Of a stretch of DNA of 64,000 nucleotides, positions 22,718 to 32,958 are shown piece after piece. Position numbers and translations under genes: made by a program. The notes beneath the pieces were generated by a model. That model was not told where the DNA came from. It was given only the letters and a program-made list of their open reading frames with translations, and did not search any database. The stretch is taken from assembly GCA_024195585.1 (NCBI GenBank), contig SWBL01000044.1, positions 62,001 through 126,000 on the forward strand. The letters run 5' to 3'. Each line of letters begins with the position of its first letter. The first letter of the stretch is position 1. Source of the stretch: Aureobasidium sp. EXF-3400. Lineage: Eukaryota; Ascomycota; Dothideomycetes; Dothideales; Saccotheciaceae.

Positions 22718-24394
22718 CTAATCAGAAGCTGATGCTTCAGCCATTGGTTCAATATTCCACTGTCCAGTCTTGAGTCCAGGTGTTGCCGTCAACATTGCAT
22801 CTGTAACTTTTGCATGGTCAATGGTCCAACCAGCACGTTTAGCCAACTCTGCCACCACATCATCGCAGTATCCGAGGAGTGTGATGTCGAAATTGATGTG
22901 ATCGGCTGGTTCGCGTGAGATGTAGATTTGTGGCACTTTTTCGTCGACATAGTTAGGGCTGTGTGGTATGTTGGTTAGCGCTGAGCAAAGGAAGGGAGAA
23001 GGAAGAGACGCACATTTCAGAGACAGGGGCGACTTTCATGGATGTACCGATGACGATTATTAGGTCGACTATGGCGGCGTCGTGCTCGGTTAGTCTGTCG
23101 AAGAAGCGACCGGGAAGCTTCTCGCCGAAGAAGGTGATGTTGGGCTAGGCACATTAATTTCGGAGTTATCTTAAGAACAGGTCTAATCTCACCTTCATCA
23201 CTCCAGGCTGTGGAACATCATAGCGTCCATCGTCTTCAGAGTCAGAGTGACTTGACCTCGACTTCGACTTTCCGTTCGATGTGCGCTTTCGCTTACGAGG
23301 CTGTTTCTCAATGATGTCCAGGCAGGTTTGGCAGAACGAGACTCTCTGTTGTCGCACGTCCTCAAAGATGATATCACCCTGGACCTCTGTGTGGCACTTG
23401 CGGCAACTTGCAGTCGCCCATGAGCCATGACACTGGATTAGTCGCTCTGGTTCGATACCTGCGTATGCTTCAATGTTGTCGATGTTTTGAGTGTAGTTTG
23501 TGAGCAGTTTTTGCTTGTCTTGGAGCAGTCTGATGAACGCGTGAGTGGGTGAGCATCTGTCAGTGACAGGCAAGATTTCCTTGGCCAGCTGATAAAAATG
23601 TCTGAGCGGAGGGTTAGTACTGTTCTCTCATGTCTCAAGCTGAGCTGTGGGTGCATACGTTGGGTCATTGTCGAAGTTGATAATATCGAAGACGTCTTCA
23701 GGGCTCTCGAAACCACGAGCAAGAAGCTGTGAGTAGAAGCCAGTGTTCCTTGATCTGAAGTCAGGAATACCAAGACTAGTCGAAATGCCAGCTCCAGTGA
23801 TGACCATGATATTCTTAGATTTTTGGAGTAGCGAGACGGCGTCATCGATTGTGTTGTACTCGGTGAGCTTTTGTCGTTTTCTCAGCTCACGTTGGATGCA
23901 TAGGCCGAGAATTTGATAGTACCAGGTGGTTGAATATGACAAGTCGGGCCTTACACCGAACGCTGTGACGAGCTTTCTTATACTAACGGCACCAAAAGTG
24001 ATGGTTTGCTCCACGAACCTGTTAGGTCCTAGTCGGCGTAGTCTCTCGCGAATGGCCTTTCCCTCTGCGGGTGTGTAGGAGGTAGGTCCAGAATCTTTGG
24101 TCAATGTCAGCCTTGGCGAAATAATGGAGTGAGATAGTGAATCTGATTACCATCATCAGTGTATGGTTCGAATTCGGAGCGTTCCAATTCGTCATTCAGA
24201 GCAGCTTCTGCGAGTTCATCATCATCGTCTTCAGAGTCGTCACTTTCGTCGAGATCGTCGCTGTCTTCCAGATGGTCTTGCTCAACAAGCTGGGGTAACG
24301 GCGCCGGGTTGACGGGATCCTGAACACGAGCAACAGATTCCAATTGCTTTTCTGGCTGTGATGAGGACAGATCGACGATATCATCGACTTTCAT
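22718..24394 (-). CDS. NAD-dependent histone deacetylase, Sir2/Hst1 type
   Basis: Five exons (24151-24394, 23659-24094, 23193-23601, 23014-23144, 22718-22958) encode 486 residues. The enzyme removes acetyl groups from lysines using NAD+. The first ~80 residues are acidic ([10 protein letters not shown]) and precede a Sir2-type N-terminal helical region. The NAD-binding [15 protein letters not shown] lies at ~182-196, TQNIDN at ~264, and the catalytic His in IQCHGSW at ~285. The Zn knuckle has C-x2-C (CRKC, CQTC), with a basic [14 protein letters not shown] insert after the second pair. The C-terminus has [15 protein letters not shown] and LLGYCDD. Overall arrangement is closest to yeast Sir2/Hst1, implying a nuclear silencing or sirtuin-repressor role. 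Confidence 0.95.
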
Positions 24395-24914
24395 TGTGAG
24401 TAGAGGGATTTTCGATGATGGTCGGATAAATGTTTGGCAAGGTTTTGATGTGCATAAGGGAAGCTAGGTCGAGTCAAGATGCATGGATTGGGAGATGTCG
24501 GGATGGCGCTAGTGGTTTTACAAGAGATCCTAGAAACGTCGCTTGCTGCTTTTACAGAACGTCAAAAGCACTATAATCGTCGCGATCTTCTGCTTCTCAC
24601 TAATCACTTTCCCTAGTGATAACAAACACTGTCATGTCTAAAGTGACTACCTAGTTATTTTGGTAACTCATTCTCCTGAACTAACGACAAAGTCAATCGC
24701 AGCTGAGTAGCAGCCGCTACAGTGGTAGGTGAAGTAAAGCGATAAGATAAGCGCTGCGGCCCTGACAGCGTGCTATACGTTCTGAGGCTCAATCCCCGTT
24801 AGTAAGGCCTATAAACGCACCCGATCCGGTTAGTGCTAGGCAAGGGTTGTATCAGGAGACTTTCTCATGTTGTTCCGATAGACTACTTGAATCTGAATTA
24901 TTACGAATACGTGA
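24395..24914. other. Intergenic region
   Basis: 520 bp holding the Sir2-like gene's promoter and the 3' flank of VPS37. Nothing else recognised. Confidence 0.6.
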
Positions 24915-25667
24915 TCATCTCCAGCCACCAACTCTCCCCTCGTCCCAGCGCTCTTTGCGTTGATTTCGAAGGAAGGCGACGCGTTTGGCTTCTCTTAGAC
25001 GCCTAACAAAGTCCTGAACTTCTCTGTCTGGAGCAAGGCCGCCATCGTCAAGGAAGCTGTCCTCAACTCCTTTTACCAGAGCATCTTGCTCCTGTGCGCT
25101 GGCACTGAGACGCTGATACAGAGCCATTGGACTGAAACCTTTCAGAGTATCGTCGGTCTCAACAATCTTAGACTTGTGCTGCTGTTCGAGAGCGCGAAGA
25201 GAGATGAGACGAGATTGAGTTTGGGCGCGTTGGTGGACCAAGCGAGATTCGACCTGTTGCAATGAGGAAGCTATCTGGAGGTTGGAGTCGAGAATTTGAC
25301 GCAAGCTATCCTGAGAGGCAGGTATTGAGGGATGGGTGGTCTCATAGTCGTTCAGCAGGGCAGCTTGTAAGTCTTGATTCTCGAGGAGTCGTCTGAGGTC
25401 GTCTGTGGACAGATCATGAACGATAGAAGGAAGCCAACCGGGCGCAGGAAGCGGAGGCTGATTCTGCGACTGGTTTGCATATGCATCTGTCGGATTCAAG
25501 GACGGCTGGGCTGTTGGTGGAGGAGGCAGCGGGGGACCTCGAGATGGAGTGTCTCTGCCATTTGAAGGCTTTGGGGGTGGAGGCGGCGGTGTTGAGGTAT
25601 CGTACTGCTGAAACTGAGATGTTCTGGGAGATTGCGCGTACTGCGACGAGCCTTCAGCGAAGGACAT
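24915..25667 (-). CDS. VPS37: ESCRT-I subunit Vps37 (Mod(r) domain)
   Basis: A single-exon frame from MSFAEGSSQY gives 250 residues. Vps37 is a core subunit of ESCRT-I, which sorts ubiquitinated cargo into multivesicular bodies. The first ~95 residues are Pro-rich and disordered (TPPPPPPKP, PPLPPPP). The Mod(r) domain follows from about residue 100: GWLPSIVHDLSTDDLRRLLE, coiled coil with QVESRLVHQRAQTQSRLISL, and ending in VQDFVRRLREAKRVAFLRNQ. ATG 25667 is used because the upstream in-frame extension has no ATG. Confidence 0.88.
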   Translation of the reverse strand: MSFAEGSSQYAQSPRTSQFQQYDTSTPPPPPPKPSNGRDTPSRGPPLPPPPTAQPSLNPTDAYANQSQNQPPLPAPGWLPSIVHDLSTDDLRRLLENQDLQAALLNDYETTHPSIPASQDSLRQILDSNLQIASSLQQVESRLVHQRAQTQSRLISLRALEQQHKSKIVETDDTLKGFSPMALYQRLSASAQEQDALVKGVEDSFLDDGGLAPDREVQDFVRRLREAKRVAFLRNQRKERWDEGRVGGWR

Positions 25668-27912
25668 GGCGATGAGTGCTTGACCATCATCAGCGACATC
25701 ATCACGTCGCCTATCACATGCCAACCTTCCAAAGCTCCGCGTTCTCAGCGCGTCCGAGTCCAAGCTTCTCCGCAAGCCGAATATCTACCGGCCGCGGCTT
25801 CCTCAAAGTCTGCAATTTTTCTTGTCCTTTCAACTTCTTCTCTTGCATCACAACAAACAAAACCATCGCGTATCACTACGCGCGCACTCGCACGAGCTGT
25901 GCCTCGAGATTGCTGTCCGCCTTGCTTCTGTCGCATCTATGAAACTGCGCAGACAAGGCGGTCAGATCTCAAACAACAGGTAAGCTTTTATTCACCAACC
26001 ACGTCCATCACACCTATCACAGAGATGATACAATAAACACGAACAATCCAACTCCTATAGCATCGTGAAGGATTACACAACTCTAGAATTACACTGAGAC
26101 TTGATTCACAATCACCACTTGTTCTGCATTTGTTTCTTGCATCATCATGCTAACAATTGTACGAATAGTCCTTCTCTCAAGTCGCTTTTCAATCTGTCAA
26201 CATGCGCTGGTCGCATCAAGGGTGTGCTATCCATGGCACACCCTTTCAATTCTCAAAAGGTTGGTCAACCCACAACTCCTGCACACTGCACACTTTCCCC
26301 GGCTTGGGTGATGATATACCGACTCACGGAAAGGCATTCCTCGACCTGAATATACAATGTCGAATCTGTCTAAAATCAAGTTTCAGCCTTGTCTGACTAT
26401 CTTGCCAAAACACTTCTTTTGCACTTCATAACTTTGCTCTGCTGAAACGGCCAAGCTAACTCGATTTGCATCAGGTATCTACCCATCGCTCCACCTATCG
26501 ATCCGTGTTCCCCCTTTCAAAATGAAGAAGATTTGAACGAACGGGCGGACAGACTGCGCTTTCGGTCGCCATCCGCTGAAACAAGAGCGTACAAACTCTT
26601 GGGATGGTCGGCCGGGAGTTGCTTGTTGAGATTATCGTCAGCTGATTTTTTGCGCCCATGCACTTTTCTTGCACTTCCTGTCTTCATTCACACATGTACT
26701 AAGACTGGTTTTGTTTAGGTATGCAGCTTCTATATTAGCTCTCGGTCGGCTTCAAGTACATTTGCATGGGCATTCTTCACAATGATGAACATTTTATTCA
26801 CACTGTTTGATCCTTCCTAAGCCTATATTGTGCTGGTCGGACATGAACACAAAACACTGAAAATTCTGAGAACGTTGAATGGTAAGCTTCTTCATGTCCA
26901 CAGGATTGATGAACCTTTACTGACTGTACTCGTAGCCCATAGCACTTGATACTCGTCGACCGTTGCTACTTTGACTGTAGAGTCCTTTACTAACAACATG
27001 GTTCGTCAGGTATGCAGTTTGATCTCCAAACACACACTCCAATCATCATTGCATGATGATAAAACTTCGTACCGTGAACGGTTTGCCCGTAACGAAGGCT
27101 TATCCGTTGTGGACATGTATAATGATTTAATGGTATGTGCTCTCGTCATGATGCTTCCTCGCCTCAGTACTGACTGTCAACAGAGCCTGACCGCAATCAC
27201 ACATCCTACTTTGTTCGACTGAAACATCGAAGGCCATTGCTGATTGCCCTGGCATAGGTCAAGTATTTCTCGGCATGTTGATCCTTCCACCATCTCAAGC
27301 TGTAAGTTCTCGCTGCTGCTGCCCACATTCCCTCGCCCTGCATAATGATGAACAAAAATGATATTTCGCTGTGTTCTTACTGAGACACGTCTTTGAAGAT
27401 ACCATCACCTTGGAGAACTGACCTTTACCCTTCCACACACACGTTTAATCCACAATCACAGCCAGTGGATCATGTTGCTGACCAGTAACAGATCTTTTCA
27501 ACCAAGTTAGCCATAATGTATAATGAAACTCCTATCTCCAACGTCCTCTTGTCCTCAATATATCATGTTGTCTTGCTCGTCCCTCGTGTCTCGTATCATC
27601 GTTCGTGACAGTGTGGAACTTCATTGGCACGGCGGAGCCTTTCACGACTTCCCTTAGTGATCGATGTCAACCTGGTTGACGACCTGCCCGATCCAAGACG
27701 TGTTATTTCTGGCACAAAACATCACAAGACAAGTCCATCGCTCGTTGCTGCGCCCACAGTTCTGGTCTAGCAACATCGCCGAGTCCACAACATCCAATCC
27801 ATCTGGTTCTCTGCGTCCTTCACTTCCTGGTTTTCGATACTTCATCACTCTTCTTCGCTACGTATAGTTTCTTCTCTCTACACTTGTACATCTCGCACAC
27901 CAAAGACTCGCC
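25668..27912. other. Gene-poor 2.2-kb leader region with intron-like elements
   Basis: No protein with recognisable homology is encoded here. On the plus strand there are several complete intron-like units: 25980-26022 (GTAAGC...CACAG), 26882-26935 (GTAAGC, TTTACTGACTG branch, CGTAG) and 27133-27183 (GTATGT, TACTGACTG branch, AACAG). A TTTACTAACAAC branch-like sequence sits at 26985. They suggest a spliced long leader of the downstream BTB gene or a separate spliced non-coding transcript. Confidence 0.45.
26860..27222 (+). ncRNA. Candidate spliced transcript (non-coding or micro-protein)
   Basis: Two complete introns (26882-26935, 54 nt; 27133-27183, 51 nt) with consensus donor, CTGAC branch and acceptor lie within 300 bp. 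After splicing, an ATG at 26998 opens a 57-residue frame (26998-27132 joined to 27184-27222) that ends at 27222. The second intron is in frame and stop-free, so intron retention would add 17 residues. The peptide has no motif I recognise. Limits of the transcript are unknown; the coordinates given are the minimum span. Confidence 0.3.
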
Positions 27913-28947
27913 ATGGCTCCGACTACACCAAATATGAAAAAGCAAGCCAGTTCTGCTAAAAGAGTGTATGTTGCTCACATTAACTACCATCGCGCTTGAC
28001 TAACAGAGTCAAGCCTGAGCAGTACCACATCCTCACCTGCTAGTCCAATCTCTCGTGTACGCAAATCACAAAGGGATCCCCCTGAGTAAGTGATACCCTT
28101 CACTCCCTCACCCTTTCTCTCCCTTCACTAACCTCTCATCAGCCTGGGTAACGAAATGGTCTTCGTCCTCCTCGGAACCGGTCCAAAAGCATCCCGCGAG
28201 ACCAAAATTTTCCACCGCAATCTCCTCATGTCACTCTCTGGTTTCTTCGCTACAGGCTTGACCTCGTCATTCAAAGAAGCGTCCACCGGTGTTTTCGAAC
28301 TGGAAGAAGAAGACTCGGATACTTTTTCTGTGTTTGAGCAGTGGGTATACAAAGATCGTTTGTTTATCAAGAAACCCAGCTCTTCCTCTGCTTCTTCTGA
28401 AGATGCTGAAGACGATTGCAAAGAATGGGAATGTTTGCCCCGTTTGTATACCCTCGGCGAACGCCTCGACGCCCCAAAATTTAAAGATGCGGTCATTTCT
28501 GCCATTATTGAAAAAGTCAACGAGAGTAAAGTTGTTCCTGACAACTGGGCTGCTTATGTCTATCAAAACACTGTTTCAGCATGTGCTTTGCGACGTCTGA
28601 TTGTAGATTTACATATCTTTGCTCATCAGGGGAAGTTGCTGAAGAAGGGGGCTTGTCCTGATGCTGAAGAGCCAGAGGTGGAGTTCTTGCAGGATGCGAT
28701 GGAGAGGATGAGTGATGCTGGAAGCAGTGTTTTTGCTGCTGATGCTGGGGAGATGCCTTGGAGTGATGCTTGTGTTTATCATGAGCATGGTGAGGGTGCT
28801 TGTCATTTGGCTGATGACGAGGATGCTGCTGCTTCTCCCAGTCCCGCTCCACTGAGACGCAGTGCAAGGTCTGTACCTACCTCAAGCTTCCTCAATGCTG
28901 TAGGGTCATCGACTAATGCCAATCCTTTAGGTTCTCCTAGTAGGTGA
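27913..28947 (+). CDS. BTB/POZ-domain protein, second in the window
   Basis: Three exons (27913-27963, 28009-28085, 28143-28947) give 310 residues. The last junction is firm (GTAAGT, CTAACC branch, CATCAG). The first junction needs a GTGTAT donor and an ACAGAG acceptor to keep frame, so the first 17 residues are less certain. A Ser-rich basic N-terminus leads into a BTB fold at ~45-115 (NEMVFVLLGTGPKASRETKIFHRNLLMS, given here by its ends: NEMVFVLLG and IFHRNLLMS), followed by an acidic Ser insert, LGERLDAPKFKDAVISAII and a helical C-terminal half. This class of small fungal BTB proteins is large and mostly uncharacterised. Its leader may extend far upstream. Confidence 0.75.
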
Positions 28948-29181
28948 GATATCGAAAGAGTGACGGAGGAAACGGTCTATGGATGAACGAAATCATGACG
29001 ATCGACGGAACAACAAACGAGACATGAGAACGGAGCAAGAATGCGTGAAGGAAATGAAATACAACGAAAGAGGAGGTCTCAGGCGTTTCGTGATTAACAT
29101 CGGAGGGTTTATGGGTTTATTATGAGCACAAGAATGGCAAGCATACTTACAAGGTCGAGAAGAAAGCTGAAGCATAAATGA

Positions 29182-30175
29182 TCATGCCTTTCTCTCTGTA
29201 TCTGCGTCACCATCCTCAGCCTTCCTCTTCCTCCTCTCCTCATTCTTCAATCTTTTCCTCTCCTTCCTCTCGATCTCCGCAAGCTCCTTCTCTTTATCAA
29301 TAATAGCAACCATCTTCTCAGCCATCTCTCTATTCTTAATTCCCTCAGCTTCAATAGCATCAATAGCATAGCCATAAGAAGCATATACCTCTTTCGCCCA
29401 TGAAGGACTCCCTCTCTTTCCACTCACACCTTCATCTTTCACGCCCTGTGCTAGCAATATTCGATCCCACTCATCCTCTCCTTTTGCAATCTGCATCTGG
29501 GCCTCCAAGGCCATCTTCCGATCTTGTCGTTTTTGGCGGTCGACGACGCGAGATTTGAGGTAGTGGGATAGAGCGGGGGGTTGGGGTTTTGTGAAGCGGA
29601 GGATGGGGATTTTGTTGGCGGAGACGAGGACAGGGATGCGGCGGCGAGAGGGCAGAGAGAAGGCTGGACGGGGTCGGGGTGCTAGTGCTGTTCCTTGTAC
29701 AGCAGCTGCTTTTGCTTCTCGAGTTGGAGTTGGTTGAGGTGGAGTGATGGTGGTCTTGAGGGCGGCGGGCAGACGTGCCAGGACACTCTTGAGGTGAGAG
29801 ATGCTGGAGGAGTTCCCAGCGATTGCAGCTTCTAGGTGGTCTAGTGCCTGTTTCCATCACCGCGTCAGAACTGATGGCTTTTAATAGAGATAAAGTCGAG
29901 AGCAAGACGTACCTCGTAGCCACCAGCAAAGCCGGCTGCCAGGGCCTGTTTACTCGTCACATGGCGGTTCTTTGCGAAGCTGTTCCTAACCGCAGCTTGT
30001 AGAACAGAAGCTTTAAGAGGCGGCGGTGCAGCTCGACATTTTGTCAAAAGGGCGCGGTAGAGGGCGATTGCTGTGCCAGATTCATGTCAATGCCTTGTGA
30101 TACACATCAGAGAGGAACCAACATACCCGTCACACGATGCGCGCCGGACTTGTGGGGCGCGAGAAATGCTGGCAT
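29182..30175 (-). CDS. LYR-motif protein, Cup1-like
   Basis: Three exons (30127-30175, 29913-30070, 29182-29847) encode 290 residues. The N-terminus carries a complex-1 LYR signature (IALYRALLTKCR at ~18-29, with Leu-Tyr-Arg), followed by a basic helix VRNSFAKNRHVTSKQ and the conserved-type Phe/Gly-Tyr turn. LYR proteins are small mitochondrial adaptors for acyl-carrier protein and Fe-S or respiratory assembly. Here the LYR part occupies only the first ~75 residues. The remaining ~210 residues are Pro-rich and then strongly charged, ending in a Lys/Glu coiled coil (EIERKERKRLKNEERRKRK). The arrangement resembles the uncharacterised fungal Cup1-like LYR proteins. Introns have GTATGT and GTACGT donors; the first carries a TTGACAT branch sequence. 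Confidence 0.75.
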
Positions 30176-30639
30176 ACCATTCTATCGTTCTGCATCCGAA
30201 TAGGCACGAGTAAGCAAGAGTAGCATGACGTCTGAAGCCCGAAGATTTGCATCCTCGCGCCAGTGCTGCCGAACCGAGACCTCTATGTTTCATGTTTCAT
30301 ATTCCTTCCATCAATCATGCACGTGCTTTGCTAGCAACTGAGACACTCGGCTGGCTCGTTCACAATGTGGAATAGGGCAAGGTGACTTTGTGTAGACGCA
30401 GACATCGAGACAAAGTACGGAGACAGATCGAGTCAACCTTCTTCAAGGAAAATACATGTTGTACAAAGGAGATATCGAAAGAAGCTGCAACCAAAAACAA
30501 AAAGACAGAAGCCCAAACATATCAAGTGTGTATCAACCACCCACCAAGGTCTTGCGCCCGCTGGAAATGCAACAGATCCCTCCCATAGCCATTTGTCCCC
30601 CAAGAAATACAAACGAAAGTCCCAGAGTCCTACTCTTGA
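30176..30639. other. Intergenic region between tandem minus-strand genes
   Basis: 464 bp containing the promoter of the LYR gene and the 3' flank of the UBTD-like gene. No further gene recognised. Confidence 0.6.
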
Positions 30640-31523
30640 TCAGCCAAAGACCAGAGCATTGAGGATGTGACCTTCCTTCCAACTCGTCTGGCTCAAGACC
30701 TTGTGTTCTTCAAGAATCTTGCCCATGTAGGCAAACTTGATCTTTTGCTCGATCCCAGCCTTCTCTTGCACCTTCTTGACCAGCACCGACACCTTTTGGT
30801 TTGTGCCCATCTCGACCACTACATCGGTGCCACGGTCGCTGAGTCGTGCTCTGACTGACACCATGTCACCAATCTTCTCCTCCATCGCAACGCCCTTCTC
30901 GGCGTCGATCTCGTCTTCTGATTCTTCGTGGATGTCCTTGCCTTCGATCTGAGGCTCTGCGACGAGATCCTCTGGGTCAGACACCACCCAGCCGGGAATC
31001 TCGTACAGCAGGCCCTTGTCGTCATAGACACCTCCTTTCTTCTGTCCACCTCTTCTCCTCTCGACACAGACTTTACCAGTCGGGCAGGTAGCACCAGTAG
31101 CGTCGAGGATGGTTTGCGCCGCCTTCAGGTCGCCAGATCGAAGGAGTTCCGACACTTGCTTCATCGCCGCCCACATCTCGGGTCGTCCGCTGACTCTGGT
31201 TTCGAAAAAGGCTTCGCGCTGCCTTGCGAGTTCTGACGGTGTCCATGGCGTCAGTGCAAGTTGGGGAGGCGAGTGCTTGACGGTGGGTGCGGCGCGCAAA
31301 GGCTGATTGGGTCGGTCGAGTAATTCGGTGGGGGTGTTTGCCGAACTCGTGCGTGAAGTTGCGCCGTGAGCAGTAGAAGACGAGGGATCCAAGGTCGCTT
31401 GACGGGCAGCGCCCTCATTGCCATCCGTGGCCGCAGCCCGGGATTCGCGAGACAAGCCACAGCCCTTGACAACAATCAGTATTCTTGTCGCTCACAGATA
31501 AGACGAGCAGGAGCGCATACCAT
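30640..31523 (-). CDS. UBTD-type ubiquitin-like domain protein, predicted N-myristoylated
   Basis: Exon 1 is only the ATG (31521-31523); exon 2 (30640-31464) holds the rest, 275 residues in all. The intron starts GTATGC directly after ATG and ends GTCAAG. The joined N-terminus is MGCGLSRESR, a textbook N-myristoylation signal (Gly2, Ser6) with a nearby Cys for palmitoylation. A Ser/Thr/Pro-rich linker leads to the DC-UbP/UBTD2 N-terminal domain at ~70-160 (ELARQREAFFETRVSGRPEM, then GATCPTGKVC and YEIPGWVVSDPEDL). The C-terminal ~75 residues are a ubiquitin fold ending HILNALVFG, without a diglycine. UBTD proteins bind E2 enzymes and act in ubiquitin signalling at membranes. Confidence 0.87.
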
Positions 31524-32958
31524 TGTGTTTCTCACAATCTCATAGTTTGGCCAAACAGACTTGCTAAGGTATTACTTTGCCTCTTTTGAATAGAGACAGG
31601 GTTGGAACAACAGTCGATAGCTATCGTTATGAATGTGGTCGAAAAATGTTGTCGCGCCGTTGTACTTTGTGAGATTAAACCGGTGAGAACTGGAGGGGTT
31701 CAGAAGAAATGGGCGTTCACGGTCGGCAGTCGAATGCTGAAAAGGAAAAAGAAGGTGACGGCAGGCAAGAATAAGAAGGATCCCAAGGGAAAGGTAAAGT
31801 CGCGGATGTCCGAACGAAGGCAAGGCCAAGTTCAAGATGTCTTGGGCCGGCGACTAAATACTTTGGTAGAGATTTAATCTTTAAAGGGGCGGCGCCGGAT
31901 CAGAGTCGAGGCTATCGAGCACACTGACGACTGTCGGCAAAGAATCGAGAGATGCACTCTGCAGACGGCGTGCAACACTTCAGAAACAAGACACAACAGT
32001 CCAAGAACTCGGCGGGAACCTCGTCCTGCTCTCGTCCTAAAATTGGCAAATCGACAACGCGGATACAGGAAAGTCCTCGTCATCAATCATGGCCGACCAA
32101 TGACTTCAGAGCTGTGCCGTGGACCGCCCGTTTCCAAACTCTGTTCCGTCAGCCTTGTCCGAGGAACGTCGACTGTTTCAGCTGCTCGACTTCATCCTGT
32201 CTATTTTCCTCTACCAACACTCCAGATGAGCCCGCTACATACTCTTGCAGGCTATCCTTGCAGACATCCGCAGTACGGCCATATGACTATCCTGTCTACT
32301 CAAATCACATCTGCCGCGACCAGAGTCTCGGGACTTTATTCACGTAATCACCACGCCACTTTCGGGTTGCTCGTGGGCCTCTACCCAGCTGAATTTGAGA
32401 CACTTTCGGCATCTAACCATGACAAGAAACGGAACGAGAAATGGAGTGAAAAATATGACAAACTTTCTATGAATTGATTATTAGTTGCAGAGCGAGCACA
32501 GGCCCGGGTACTTTCCCCTTTCCTCCCCTTTTCGTTATCAAGTGAAGTGGACAGGGTATCACGGGTATTCGCGATCAACAAGACAGTACCAATGAACAAA
32601 CTTGCAGGAATCCCAAAAAATTGACAAAGCAGAAAAGACAAAACAAAAATCAATGCAGTAGTCATGTCCGACAACAACGAACACAACCTTTTCTGGCCGA
32701 ACGAAATCGACACCTCGAAAAACGTGTCAGTGTGACGGGCATGACTGGGTATTAAGCAATGAGAGCGCTTCGTGGCCAGGGAAATCCAACGCTTCGCGAA
32801 ATCTCATGTCTGAAACAAAACAAGCAGAATGAGAGGGGGTATCTGTATGTCAAAAAGAAATAACACATCAAACCAATTGCAGCGACCGACGCACTCGCAA
32901 CGGTGAAGATGGGTCTTCAGCGTAATCGCTGGCCCACCAAATGTTCCTTCGAGGCATG
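31524..32958. other. Intergenic region, no gene recognised
   Basis: 1.4 kb between the UBTD-like gene's start and the PH gene's end. Several open frames up to 144 residues exist but none shows domains, splice continuity or biased codon use. Confidence 0.55.
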
